Part shown: positions 10,501-21,477 of the stretch, one piece after another
Numbering within the stretch: position 1 is the stretch's first letter
How the letters are laid out: every line of letters begins with the position of its first letter
Origin: Chara braunii
Taxonomy: Eukaryota; Streptophyta; Charophyceae; Charales; Characeae
Direction of reading: 5' to 3'
Length of the DNA stretch: 59,840 bases
NCBI GenBank assembly: GCA_003427395.1
Contig: BFEA01000174.1
Location: 1,761,726 to 1,821,565, forward strand
Program-made: the position numbers and the translations under genes
Notes under the pieces: model-generated
Told to the model about the DNA's origin: nothing
Database searches by the model: none
Seen by the model: the letters and a program-made list of their open reading frames with translations, nothing else

Positions 10501-11918
10501 TGTTCCATAGACAGGATCAGAGGAATACGCACTCCTAATCTTCTCTTGTAGATCAGCACCAACATCAAATATGTTACAATGGCACCGAAAAAGTTAGATC
10601 TACGACTTAGTGCATCAGCAACGACATTATACTTACCCTTTACTGGCTTTAGCTCAAAGTCAAACTGATCAATCTCCGCAGCCCACCTTGTTAACTTAGG
10701 TTTCATTCGAGCTTGCGTTTTGAGCCAGCGAAGTGTTTCATGGTCGGAGTATACCTTAAAATGCCTTCCCAGAAGATAGTGTCGCCAATGATTGAGAGCC
10801 TCACGAAGAGCATACAACTCTCTTTCATACGTCGAAGCGGCCACTTTCTCATTAGGTAATCGACAATACATAAACTCCACAGGTCTGTATCCGTGTCCAT
10901 CGTCTTGCTGGAGTACAACACCTATACCATATTGACTAGCGTCGGTTGTGACTACGAAAGGTAACGAAGGGTCTGCTACTTTCAAAACCGGGTAGTTGAT
11001 TAGACACTTTTTCAAACGCTTGAATGACATCGTACAGTCTGAATCCCACTTCCAGATTACCTCTTTCTTAAGCAACCTGCGAAGGGGGGCAGCTATTATC
11101 GTAAAGTGTCTTACGAACTTTCGATAATAGTTGGCTAACTCAAGGAACGACCGCAACTCAGTCAAAGTACGAGGGTTCGGCCAATCTCTGATTGCTGCTA
11201 TTTTTGCATCTTCCGGTTTGACCCCATCTCCATCAATCACATGTTCCAAATATAGAACCTGACGCTTGGCTGATTCACACTTCTTTGGGTTTAACTTAAG
11301 GTTTGCTTCTCGCAACTTATTTAGCACAAGTCGAAGGTGCTCAACATGTTTTTTCTCATCCTTGCTAAAAATCAGAATATCATCTAGATAGATAACAACA
11401 AATTTGTCAAGCCATTCACGAAAAATTTCGTTCATTGTTCTTTGGAAAGTGGCAGGGGCATTTGTTAGACCAGAGGGCAAAACTATGAAGTCGTATTGCC
11501 CATACCTTGTCCTGAAGGTAGTTTTATGTTGGTCTTCCGGCTCAACCTCAATCTGATGATAGTCGGATTTCAAATCAATCTTTGAAAATATCTTGCAACC
11601 TTGCACGCGATCCAGCAAATCATCTATTCGCGGTAATGGTTCAACATTCTTCACTATTATATCATTTAATCTCCTGTGGTCTATACACATGCGAACGTCG
11701 CCATCTTTCTTAGGTACAAAGAGTATAGGCGCACCATAGGGTGAGGAGCTAGGTCTTATCCATCCATTTTTCAGCAACTCATCGAGTTGGGTTCGCAATT
11801 CATCCAATTCTTGGGGCGACATACGATACATAGGCCCCTTAGGAGGTGAATTCCTTGGAACAATATCAATGCAGTGCTTAATTGGTCTTTCTACCACACC
11901 ACTTGGGGCTTCAGCCAC
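10497..11918 (-). pseudogene. Element B reverse transcriptase and RNase H
   Basis: A 473-residue open frame. RT blocks are complete: KNGWIRPSSSPYGAPILFV, KIFSKIDLKSDYHQIEV, LPSGLTNAPATFQ and the catalytic FVVIYLDDILIFSK (about residue 190). RNase H follows with VTTDASQYGIGVVLQQDDG, ERELYALREALNHWRHYL, KVYSDHETLRW and YNVVADALSRR. It is better preserved than the A copy; here the RT/RNase H border is in frame. The end (LMLVLIYKRRLG...) is read out of frame compared with A, so a small indel separates it from the integrase. The PFGLTNAP motif reads PSGLTNAP. Confidence 0.9.
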
Positions 11919-12022
11919 ATCTGCGACCTCCTTTAGGATTCTTTCAATCTCTTGAGACCTAACTTCTAACTTCCCCTTCCCTTACTGGGCGCACATATAC
12001 AACAAAGACTTGATCATATAAG

Positions 12023-12658
12023 TTATATTTCCCTTACATGGCGAACGAACGATGGGGCACTCATGCAACAATGAGCTAGGCTGATTTCCTTTCCAGACTC
12101 ATGATAGAGACAAATTTTCTTTTTACCTCCTTGCGGACTTGGAAACCAACATTCATGCTCTCTCACCTTTAGATCCGCATTCGCAGCCTCACCCCAATCC
12201 ATGCCTAACAACATATCAAAGGGCAATTTGTCCTCCACTAAGAAGGTCAGAGAGTGGAGAACATGTCCCACCTTCCCCTCTGCCTCTAGCCGAAAGTATA
12301 CTTGAATCCCCTCGACGTATCGATCCATAACAACTTCACAACTATTGGCTAACTTACTTACAATGGGCTCACTCAATTTCTTAACCTTGAGCCCAAGACG
12401 CAGTTTCTGCAAACCTTTCTTACTAATATAACTGCGTGTAGATCCACTATCTATCATACCTCCAACTCTTATTCTGTTTATTTCAAGATCTGCAATTATT
12501 AACCGTCCTTTATTTTTTCTCATTTCAGTCCAGACTTGGCGACGAGTGGCCAACTCATCACCCACGCCAGCTAGGGATCCATCTAGAGAGATGCATACGT
12601 TTGACACCTCTGGACAGTGCACTAGATGGGGACTGCCTTCCTCTTCAGTTTCTGTCAT
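12023..12658 (-). pseudogene. Element B aspartic protease region
   Basis: A 211-residue frame starting MTETEEEGSPHLVHC and matching the start of A pol. The active site reads GGMIDSGSTRSYIS. The frame is lost at 12023 and the RT frame begins at 11918; the interval is homologous but shifted. Upstream of the Met the same frame extends back towards the gag zinc knuckle, which is where the -1 junction shared with A lies. Confidence 0.85.
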
Positions 12659-12734
12659 TGGAGCCTTCGAATGGGAGGATTTTGGTTTTTCAACATTCGA
12701 AGCCCCAATAGAGGCAACTGGGATCTCGACGGGT

Positions 12735-13413
12735 TGTTCCCTTTTGCTCCCCTATAGTCGGGACAATAGGGTACAATGTGGTCGGGGTCCCCTTATTTCA
12801 GGCATTGGTCGGCGACTTTTCTTTCTTGCCACACTTTTTTTGTGATTCCCAACTTCTTCCAAGGCTCCCCTTCGAGTTGACCTGGATGTGGTGGGTATGG
12901 CTTATCCCACTTGTTATACCACGTGCCTGTTCCTCTACCCCAGGTGGAGTAAGTACCACGACTACCTTGCGAGGGACCATTTCCCCTTCCTCCCACGTGG
13001 TGGCTTCCTTCACCACCACCCCTCTGGGTGCCGAATCCGCGTCCACCAGGGTTGCGACCTCCTCTTCCTCGGCCACGTCCTCTTCCTTGACGCCCTCCCC
13101 CGCGGGCTACAACGGTCGCGTATCTCCCCTCCTGAGCTACCGGTCCGCTGAGTTCATTGAGACCATAATCTACTTGATCCCAGGAAATGGTCTCGGCGCC
13201 TCCTTCCTCAAAGGTTGAAAGGAGACTTTCCTTCCCAGGTATAGACCCTGAGATGCTGCGGTTTTGCCACTTCTTTCCCGCTTGCGGATCTTTCCAATAG
13301 TGGTAGTAGTTTGCTTCGGCGAGGAAGCCAGCATGGTGTATCGCGATCTTGCTGAACTTCTCGTATGTCATTCCATCTTCTTTGATACGAGGATAAAGTT
13401 ATGTTCTCAGCGG
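12735..13413 (-). pseudogene. Element B gag, C-terminal part (5' part displaced by E)
   Basis: The open part 13371-12793 covers the end of the capsid domain (MTYEKFSKIAIHHAGFLAEA), a GRQGRGRGRGRGG RNA-binding stretch and the start of the zinc knuckle. The second knuckle Cys codon is a stop in this copy (CLK*GDPDH). The frame can be followed back past a Gln-to-stop change to the codons for Pro-Leu-Arg-Thr at 13405-13416. There the sequence switches to insertion E. The matching upstream half of gag resumes at 18764, ending in the same codons. Confidence 0.85.
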
Positions 13414-13499
13414 TGTCGGCGCGAATACCCTTACAAGGGTATCCGCCCTGGTTTTTGCAAGTGACAGGAAATAGTTTGGTTTAAAGTTTAAGTATACCG

Positions 13500-15600
13500 C
13501 GCTAGGCGCGACTGCATCTGTGACGTACGTTGACTGGATGGTTGACTATAATAAAAAGTGCGTGGGCGCGCAGGTTTAGGGCTCGTGTGATTCTTTTCTG
13601 TTTTTTATCATAAAGCCGACGCGGACATCGGTCGTTTAATTTAATGATATTATTATTATTTATTTACTTTTGTTTAAGCAGGATTTAAGGATATTTTTCT
13701 CTGGTTGGTACGATTGATTGGAGTACGCGTATGTATGAAGGACGACCTCGACAGCGGCGACGATGGCGACAGTGTGGCTGCGGTAGGTTTTGGCACGCGG
13801 AGTGGTGCGAGTGGCGGCCGTGGTAATACTTTGGTAAGTCAGCGCAAACGCTGGGCGGCCGCGCGCATAACTGTAGGCAGGGAAGAGGCTCAGGCCAATT
13901 TCCCTGGCCCTGAGCGCAGCGCCGCAACCTTATATGGCGCTCCGCGGATATTGGTCTCAGGCTTGGGCTTGGCCCTATAGGTTATGATACTGGGTTGACA
14001 CGACGGAGGTTTGGGGATCGAGGCCAGCGAGCGTCGGCGCAGCAGCGGCGGAGCAGCGTGGAGCGAAACCTGAGGGGTTGAGGGCCCTGTGGGGCTATCT
14101 CCCTCGGTTTTGTTTACGGGCGTGGCGGCGGGCCCAATCCGTGGGGTGGCAAGGTGCCAGCAGCCCCGCGGTTTCTCAACGTTTATTTTTAGTTTATTTT
14201 TTGTTTTATTTCCCTTTTGTTTATTGTTCTGGGTTCCCTTGTTATCGCGTCCCGTTTTGGGACGCGAGACTGCGGTAGGAGCGCGTGGGGGTGTGTTGTA
14301 TTTGCGGGGTCGCCTAAAGTGCAATTACAAACCGTTTTCGTAGTTACGCCGGAGCCGCGCCCGACACCGTCTTGCCTAGGACGCGGTGCCGTGGGTGTGG
14401 CAGGCACCCGAGAGCCTAGCTCAGTGGGTGCACGGAGAGGAGAAGCGGAAGGGAGCTGGGGAAAGGTTGAGGCCGCGTGGCCTTTGGGGGAGCCACGGGG
14501 CATTGCCCGGTCATGTCCTTCAGGACATCCGTTGAAATTGGAACGGTGCAGAAAAGGTTAACGCGGCCTCGGTGAAGAGCCAACGCGTATAGAGAGGAGG
14601 TAAGATTTTTTTTTTTCTTTTACATTACCTGTCGGTCGGCCAGATTTTCGCATGGCTTGGGACTGCCTGAACGCAGTGGGCCAGCCTTGTCGACACGAGC
14701 ACGACGGAGCTCACGAGGAGGAGGAATGGGCAATGGCAGAGGGGCTGGCCGGGGCAACGCAACTCAGAGCAGTAGCGGAATGGTGGCGTGGAGAGCGGTG
14801 AGGCAGGGCGGAGAAGTGAGTGCAGAAAGGGAGAGAAGCTGGGCAGGCAGCGGCGGAAGTAAGGCTAGTGTGCGGGGGGGGCGGACGGGAGGTAGCGGAG
14901 CGGTGAAAACGGTGGTGTGAACCCGGCGCAGATCTGCGCCAGGTACATTCATGGTGATGGTTGTGGGAGATCAGTCGGGCGCAGCCATAGACGGGTTGTT
15001 TGACCGATTCCTTGAGGAATCAGGCGGGAAAAGGGGCGAATCCAAGGGATTTGGGCAGGGCGAGTTGCATGGCGTGGTTAGTTTTTGTGATAGGATAGCG
15101 GTTAGTGAGGTGCGAGCGTCGAGGTCAGCGCGGAGGGTAGCGGGAGAAGGCCATGTCTGAGGGAAGAGGGGAAGAATGGACCGTGCACTCTCGTTTCTCG
15201 ATGGATTTCATCGGAGTAAAAGCTAAATCCATGGTTTGAAGGGGGGGCGAAGCGAGTGGTAGTGTTAGATTTGGGGGGGAGTTAGTGATCTAGGGGGTTA
15301 GTGAAAAAGGTGGTGCGCCGAAAAAAAAAACAAATGAAGATGGCGGGAAGGTGGCATATCTCCCTTGACAGTGAACGGATTTGAGCCGAGGAGGACTCAA
15401 ATCCGAGGTTTTTAGTCATGGCGACTTGATTGGTGAGGTTAATCCGGTCACTAGATTAGTAAGTTAGGAGTTAGTTGGGAAAAGGAGTGCATGTATAATG
15501 GCAGTTTCAGTTTCTTTGATTGCCTGAAAGCAGATTGTCACAAGGGGTTGCATCAGGGGGGAAGGCTTGGAGGAGGGCAGTTTTGCTTGCGATTAAACGG
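13500..15600. other. GC-rich left part of E, no recognisable gene
   Basis: Short ORFs occur (for example 14657-14920 and 14217-14561), but they are Gly/Arg/Ala-rich translations of GC-rich DNA with no known domain. Perfect hairpins are scattered through it: 14513-14528 (ATGTCC/GGACAT), 15201-15232 (ATGGATTT/AAATCCAT) and 15376-15405 (CGGATTTGAG/CTCAAATCCG). G-rich runs are frequent between 14870 and 15300. Confidence 0.5.
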
Positions 15601-15610
15601 GTCTTACAGG

Positions 15611-16440
15611 GTCAGGAGTTGTTTCTAAGATGAATGGCCTGACTGCTGTGTTTTGTTCTGTTTTCTGAAAGGCCAAGCATTGTTTCTAAGACGAATGGCT
15701 TGGTCGCTGTGTTTATTTAGTTGTGTCAGGCATTGTTTCTAAGATGAATGACCTGGCTACTTATTTCTGAGGGGTATTGTTTGCTTGACTTTTGAGGGTC
15801 AGACATTGTTTCTAAGATGAATAGTTTGGCCGCTGTTTACTTGGGTGGTTTCTGAACAGTCTCTGGGTCAGACCCAGGGTACCTTGCTTTTTTTATATAT
15901 GCTGAGAAAAGGGGAGTTGAGCATTGTTTCTAAAATGAATGGCTCATCCCTCTTTGGTTGTTTTATTCTGAGGGAGGGTTCATGCCAAAGGAGTAGACAT
16001 TGTTTCTAAGATGAATGGTCTAAGTCTGAGGTCTCAGGACCGTAATGAGAACAAAGGAATAGGATTATCTATAATGTTGTATATATATGTACTTATATGC
16101 GAACAAGGCTAGTCAGGCATTGTTTCTAAGATGAATGGCCTGACTATAGCCTATCACAAGCGAAGAGAGTATAATCGAGAGTTATAACTGAAGGTAACCT
16201 GGGCAGGCTGAGCATTGTTTCTAAAACGAATGGCTCAGCCCTACGCCCTCTTTTTGAAGACTAAGGTGCAGAAAGATATATATAACTTGGCTATTTAAAC
16301 AGTTCAGGGCGACTAAGCATTGTTTCTAAGACGAATGGCTTAGTCATACGCCCAAGGAAGAGAGAAGTAGTTTTGCAACCTGTTCGTGTATAACTAAGGC
16401 AAAGAGTTGGCATTGTTTCTAAGACGAATGGCCAAACTCA
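15611..16440. repeat. Array of ten stem-loops with constant loop and covarying stems
   Basis: The core ATTGTTTCTAARAYGAAT recurs ten times, with units starting near 15611, 15671, 15725, 15797, 15915, 15993, 16112, 16206, 16311 and 16404 (steps of 54-120 bp). The bases on either side differ between units but stay complementary. Examples are GGCCAAG/CTTGGTC, GTCAGG/CCTGAC, GGCTGAG/CTCAGCC, GACTAAG/CTTAGTC and GAGTTGG/CCAAACTC. Every stem closes on CATT/AATG (one copy has AGTT and one AATA) around a 12-nt loop. A single unpaired base, usually G, follows AATG on the 3' arm in nearly all units. Sequences between units are unrelated. The last units add outer GGGC/GCCC pairing. Confidence 0.85.
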
Positions 16441-16736
16441 ATGCCCTATGTAAGTAGGGTATATAGGGTTAAATCATTGAAGGACTATGAACTGTTGTTT
16501 GCCTAAGGTGATTTGGGTTGGTGATGGTACTTACCTTTGTGGTTTGGCCTGCATGTGACCGAGTGAGGCTACTACTTGGTCTGAGTTTCAGTTTGACAGG
16601 TAATTGCTTTAGAGGCTCGCCACGTGCTAGAGCAATAGGAGTTAGCTTCAACTCCTGCATTTTATGAGCTAAGTTTTTTTTACTTAAATCAATTCTCGCA
16701 TTTTCTTAGATCTTTTGTTATACTTGGCTTTGTGTA

Positions 16737-17045
16737 AATTTTGGTAAGCTACTTTCCCTACGGGAAGCGCTGTCGAAATTTCTGCAAATCCAAGGAGTTA
16801 GTCAAATTTTGATTTGTCAAAGTTCAACTTGTCTAAAGTTTATATATGATTTGGTAAAAATCTGGAAAGTCTCATTTTCTAAAAGGAGTGCTGCCCAATT
16901 TTTTGCTAATTCAGGGAGTTAGACAAAATTGAACTTTGGAAAGTCGAAGGCTAGTTTTGGTTTCATAATCGGGCTGATATAAATTTTGAAAAGGCACTTT
17001 TCCTGCTGGAAGCGCTGCCGAAATTTTCTTGGTTTAAAGGAGGTA
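16737..17045 (+). repeat. Three leader-type repeats in E
   Basis: Three degenerate copies about 115-130 bp apart carry a short hairpin (CTTTCCC-TAC-GGGAAG in the first, CTTTTCC-TGCT-GGAAG in the third) followed by GCGCTGYCGAAATTT and, further on, GGAGTTAGACAAA. The same order, CACTTT then a C/G hairpin then GTGYTGCCGAAATTT, appears three times in the leader of element F at 31957-32190. Confidence 0.65.
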
Positions 17046-17290
17046 GATTATATCTTGACACTGGCGTTTCTGGCGATCCACCCTGCATAGGGGAGACTCT
17101 GCCAAGGTCTACCTTTGCTTTGGGCACTGCTTGAGGGTAGACTTAGGCTTAGTTAATTAGGATGATTTGAGTGAGACCATGATGTGGGGATTATTCTCCA
17201 TTAACTTGTAGATTTAGCCGTGGGTATTGACCTGTCTTGTGTTACAGGTCCTCTTGATCGATTGATTCAGGACTTGGACTAGGTTCAACT

Positions 17291-17330
17291 TGATCCTACA
17301 AGGATCACCTTCTGTTATCACTGATAACAG
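17291..17330. repeat. Two adjacent perfect hairpins
   Basis: TGATCCT-ACA-AGGATCA at 17291-17307 is followed four bases later by CTGTTATCA-C-TGATAACAG at 17312-17330. Both stems are perfect (7 and 9 bp; the second has an impossibly tight loop at full length and would fold with 8 bp). Confidence 0.7.
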
Positions 17331-17339
17331 GCCGGTTGC

Positions 17340-18763
17340 AGATTCGTCGGTTCACGATTCAACTCCAATTCATTCCTACCACTCAACCTAAAGGCTTTAG
17401 CCTTTTGATTGAACTGTTTTGTTGTGTTTTCACTCGGACTTTATTGAATGGTCATCCAACAAAAGTACCGAGTATTTATTTAAGAGTTGCACGAGTGAGG
17501 CTTGTATGGCTAAAGCGAGGGGTATGAGTGCAAGGAATGGTTGAAGTTTACCCCGTGTAGTGCGTGAACTTCTGGATGAATCTTTGATGTGATTGCAAGT
17601 ATGGTTGTGGTTCGGCTTCTGGATGTGGCTGCCTGCGATTACATACATATATGGCTGAGAGGAGTCCCACTGTGACTGTGAGAAGTGATCGTCCTATATA
17701 AAAATAAACCTTATGTATATATTTGTATGTGCCTTGGGCATGCGCGCGGCTTATTGTGATCGTGCGCAAGGGTTAACCAAATTATGGTTTGAGAGAAAAG
17801 GGAGATCCCCTTTCATCCTTTTGGTTTTTAGAGATTTTTATGGTCGGACGTTGGTCCTGGGCCGGGATTCAAGGTCCTTGTCCAGGACATCCCAAGCCCT
17901 AGACTCTGCAGGGAAGGAATCTGCCCGCGTGCAGAGCCTATTTGCCTTGCCTACCGAGACGCTCAGGCGGCTGCACGACTATTCCTTCAGTCGTGCAATG
18001 TCGTGAGGAATTAGACCCTCACAACACTTCGAATCTGATACCTAAGTGTCATAAGCGGTACTCGGATCCACGAGGGACCACTTGATTATGGGCACTACGT
18101 AGTACGCCATCATTGCGACTGCTTGCGTACGTTTGCATTGCGAGTCAGTAAGAGTAGGCCCTGCGTCCGCGCGATTTATACTAAGGCTCTCGCGCGACGC
18201 CTATCCGATTTCCGTATCGGAAAGTTATGGGACGACTGCTAAGGGACTAGGAGTGTTGTCGCGTTGTTCGATGTGTGTGTGTGTGTGTGTGTGTTTTATT
18301 TTTGTGTTCGTAAAGTGGTGTGCGCGTGGTGTGTGGGATGCGTCCTAGTCGACCGACGACGAGCCGCGCTTGGGACTTCAGCCCCCCAAGCTGTCGGTTC
18401 GCGTCCGGGCCCGATAGGCGTATTACCGCGCGTACCCCCTATGCTACAGCGAACGAGAAACACCCTCGGCTGGGCCACCCCTGCGATTGCAACCGAGTAG
18501 CTTTCGTACTGTGGACTGGTAGCTCGACGGGGATGCGCCCACCGAAGGGAGGCGACAACTCTCGTAAGGTGGAAGTAAGTTGTGCCTCGCGTAGGCCCTA
18601 TCCTGTCATAGGGGCTCGCGAGAGGTATGGCTGGTGCAGTTGCCCGGAGCGGCCTAAGGAAGCTCCATTTGTGTGTTTGCGGCAAGGTTGGTCCAACTCC
18701 TGCGTGACGCGGCCGAGAGGGTCCCGCGCTGCTGCAAGCGGTGCCGGACCGATGCGCCCGACA
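17340..18763. other. Right part of E, no recognisable gene
   Basis: No convincing ORF. It holds a (TG)n microsatellite at 18272-18294 and several perfect or near-perfect hairpins: 17972-17997 (TGCACGACT/AGTCGTGCA), 18209-18223 (TTTCCG/CGGAAA), 18586-18622 (CTCGCGTAGGCCCTAT against ATAGGGGCTCGCGAG, one mismatch and one bulge). The last 420 bp are GC-rich. The ORFs here that run on into 18764-19082 are gag of element C read through the junction. Confidence 0.5.
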
Positions 18764-19999
18764 GCGGATCAGGAAGCGCTCGTGCAAAGCTGTTCAAAAC
18801 CTGGGCAGGTGTCAGTCCATGGTCGAGGCATTGCAACAATTCATCCATGGTTGCTTTCAAGGCAGAGGTGCTCTTCCATTTCCTGTCAAGGAGGTTGAGG
18901 ATCAGCATTTCCGTGCGACGGGCTAAGTTTTTGTCCTCAAATATTTCTCTAACCGCCTTAAGAAAATCTTCAATTTGAGTCTGTTGTGAGAATTGTACCA
19001 TTGAGCTGCACCCCGCCTCTTTCTGCAGCGAGATTGCGAAACTCATGGCATCGCCTCCCATGCACGAACTCGCCATTAACACCCTGTCCCAATATGGGAT
19101 TCGCTGCCCATATACGTACGACTATATTGTTGCTGCCCAGTGCAGAACACTCTTCTTTCTTCCTGCTATAGGTCCACGGCAGTTTGAGTTTAATTTTACT
19201 GACCTGCCCTGCTTCCTGTGGAAGTTTTCCCTTCGGATCTCCAACTTTTTTCCCTTTTTTGTCATCATCACCGTTGTCATCACCGTCTCCTCCTCCGCCT
19301 CCAGCTCCCTTGACAATCTTTTCTATAACCTCGGGAGTGAAGGTCTTGGTGACATGTTCATCCAAGGCCCTAATGTATGTCTGGATGTGTTGGTCAACAT
19401 CCTCAATTCTCGCCTTTTGGCTGCGAACAACTTATTATTCAACTCAGCCCTCTTCTCCTCCAGCATCAAATTCCATTCGACTGTGTCGGTTAAGTAGACA
19501 GCTTCGCGATGAACACATCCCGTTCCACTTCAGACTCACGTAACGGTTCGCTGGAGTAGCAGTACTGACCAACCCAATTCAGTGGTTCAACTGGAAGTCT
19601 AGTCGCGGAAGTATTGCTACTTTCAGGAATGTCAAGGTGACGACGTCTTACTAATGTCTCCCCTTCTCCCTGATCTTCCTTTTCTTCTTCTTCTTGTATG
19701 CTCTTCAATTCTTTTTCTAACTCTTTCTCCATCTTTTCCTTCATTTTCCTCTTTGCTTCTTCTTCTTTCTGTTTCTTTTTATCTTTTTTCTCTTTCTTTT
19801 TCTCTGCCAATCTACGGTCAATTTCTCCTTGTTCTGCAGGTGTGGGCCCTGGTGTTGCTGTCCCAGATCGAAGTAACATCCGGGATGCACACACGCGTTC
19901 GAATCCCAAGGGGAACATCAACCGGAATAGCGGGCCCAACAGGACAGAGAGGGCCAACAGGCCCTTGATGGGATAGTCACCCATGGTGATGATCGACAC
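18764..19999 (-). pseudogene. Element B/C gag, N-terminal part
   Basis: This matches the A gag from its start (PLFRLMFPLGFERVCASRML) through a Lys/Glu coiled coil (19690-19830), the Gly/Asp-rich linker and the capsid region (DRVLMASSCMGGDAMSF, RRTEMLILNLLDRKW). The homology ends with ALPDPL at 18764-18780, exactly where element E begins. The B gag at 13413 continues from the same codons, so 18764-19999 and 12735-13413 are two halves of one gag. Frameshifts (near 19490 and 19150) break it further. It carries the 5' half of gag for the B integrase and RT to its left. Confidence 0.85.
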
Positions 20000-20302
20000 A
20001 AGAGGTCCTCCGCCGGTTCACCACAACACTATCCTAGTCAGACTTGCTTATGAACTTAGTCTTAATTCATGGCGAATGGAGTACTGAATTTCTCTCCTTT
20101 TTTTCTATTTTTTTTACCATAGAAGGTGTTGCACACAATGAATACTCAACCAAACTTAATACAATGCTTGTTGGCTTTTTCTATATATGCATATATTATT
20201 TTTTTCTTCTTCTGTCTGGTTTTCCTGGATCAGACTCGTGCAATGTGTTTCCTGTACCTCGTTGTACTTCCCCCTCTATGCTTTTGTCGGAATAACTAGC
20301 GT
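20000..20302 (-). other. Residual leader of element B/C, no gene
   Basis: Short T-rich sequence between the gag start and the left end of the D LTR. No PBS is present, so the 5' end of B/C has been lost or displaced to the right of D. Confidence 0.5.
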
Positions 20303-21451
20303 TGGTTGCTTGGATGCAGGTATGGAGTGAACCGACCTTTCAAGACAAAGTATAAGATAGGACAGCGGAAGACTTAGATACCAGTGATCCGAACAATCAA
20401 TATTGCAATGCAGCTCTGAACATGCATCATCGTTATCGTTACACACAGTGAATGGGGTCTGGCGCTTCACACAGGAAGACTGCGCCAGCCCCTACCATAC
20501 ACAGACGAAGAAGAAGGGCTTAGACGAAGAGGAGGGGAAGATGGGAATGTCGTCAACACCAAGTCTCGGCACAGGCCCAAATAGTCCCTCGTCGAAATGT
20601 CTGAATCCCAAATGTCAAGTCTGGATCCAATGTCGTCAAGTCTCAAGTCACAACTCTGTCTCTCTGTAGTAGTCCACTAACATTGAGAAGTCAGGTGGTG
20701 AGAGGGGAAGAAGAGACGGTGGATTTTGAAGAAGAGGAAAAAGAACTCTCTCTCTCTCTCTCTCAGTCCGTACTAACCTGTGAAGTTGGCGCCTTGATGC
20801 AGGTACCTCGAGATGGAGCTGGAGCTATGGCGCCACAGGTAAGTCTCGCTGGCCTTCGCCAGCCATCTCTCCCAACTCTACGATCTACCACCTACTAGCG
20901 CCCAGTGCTGAAGACTACAACTATGGCTATGGGCGCCCAACGCCGAAGACTACTACTAGCGCTAATACTACTGCCTAGCGCTGAAGACTACTGCAGCGCT
21001 CCTCCTGAATGCTGCGGCCGAATCCTGATGACTACTCGTGCCTACTGACCACCCCCTGGGAAGTGCATGGGAACTTCCTATGTACTACCGGGTGCCTCCT
21101 GACTGCAGGCGAGCAGTCCTGGAGGCTGCTCTTGCCAATAGCTGCAGCCCCTGCTCGAGCTGACGTGGGGAACAATCTATTTCTGGCCTGTTCCGGAAAC
21201 CCTGTTTCCGTGCCTGAGTCTTAGGTAGGTCGAACACAATGAGGGCCTGAAAATGACCCTCCGTTTCAGGCTGAAAAGCCTTTGGGCCAGAAAGGCCCAG
21301 AAATAGGCTGAAAACGGAGTAGGGCCTGCAGGCCCTCGTTTTTCAGCTTTCAGGCTGAAACGACCGGGGCCTATAAGCCCTAAGTTTTAGGCTTTTAGGT
21401 TGAAAGTGCGGGACCGGCCTTGCAAGGCCCGTGTGGCTACGCAGTATGCCA
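20303..21451 (-). repeat. 3' LTR of element D
   Basis: The right end is sharp: CGCAGTATGCCA at 21440-21451, followed by the polypurine tract on the minus strand. 20323-20722 matches 28924-29329 with roughly twenty differences by eye. The left end is placed near 20303 because the match to the other LTR fades there. It contains a (TC)n run (20746-20763) and a palindrome-rich GC segment (21230-21420) with repeated AGGCTGAAA and GGGCCTGCAGGCCC. No start or TSD can be fixed on the left. Confidence 0.7.
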
Positions 21452-21465
21452 CCCCCCCCCTCCTT
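21452..21465 (-). other. Polypurine tract of element D
   Basis: Minus-strand CAAGGAGGGGGGGGG directly before the LTR start TGGCATACTGCG. This is the expected second-strand primer position, between the integrase stop and the 3' LTR. Confidence 0.8.
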
Positions 21466-21477
21466 GAAAGACCGAGC

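Larger units (their letters stand above)
13414..18763 (+). mobile_element. Non-coding hairpin-rich insertion E with TG...CA ends
   Basis: A 5350-bp segment splits the B/C gag. It begins TGTCGGCGC and ends GCGCCCGACA, so the termini are short inverted repeats of TG...CA type. GCGG flanks it on both sides (13410-13413 and 18764-18767). No ORF in it resembles a known protein. It contains a ten-member stem-loop array (15611-16440), three leader-type repeats (16737-17040) and many isolated perfect hairpins: 13425-13442, 14513-14528, 15201-15232, 15376-15405, 15863-15877, 17291-17307, 17312-17330, 17972-17997, 18209-18223, 18586-18622. The structure fits a non-autonomous LTR element or a very long solo LTR; no internal direct-repeat LTR pair was found by eye. 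Orientation is given as plus because its leader-type motif matches that of element F on the plus strand. Confidence 0.65.

Noticed and set aside
13705-14920. Several overlapping ORFs in the left part of E
   Set aside because: All are Gly/Arg/Ala/Pro-rich translations of GC-rich DNA; no motif, and frames overlap on both strands.
15611-16440. CRISPR-like array (repeats with varying spacers)
   Set aside because: The repeat core is 18 bases with spacings of 54-120 bp, the bases next to the core covary as stem arms, and the setting is a eukaryotic transposon cluster without cas genes.
18340-18763. Ribosomal RNA fragment
   Set aside because: GC-rich and hairpin-rich, but I could not match it to any conserved rRNA segment.
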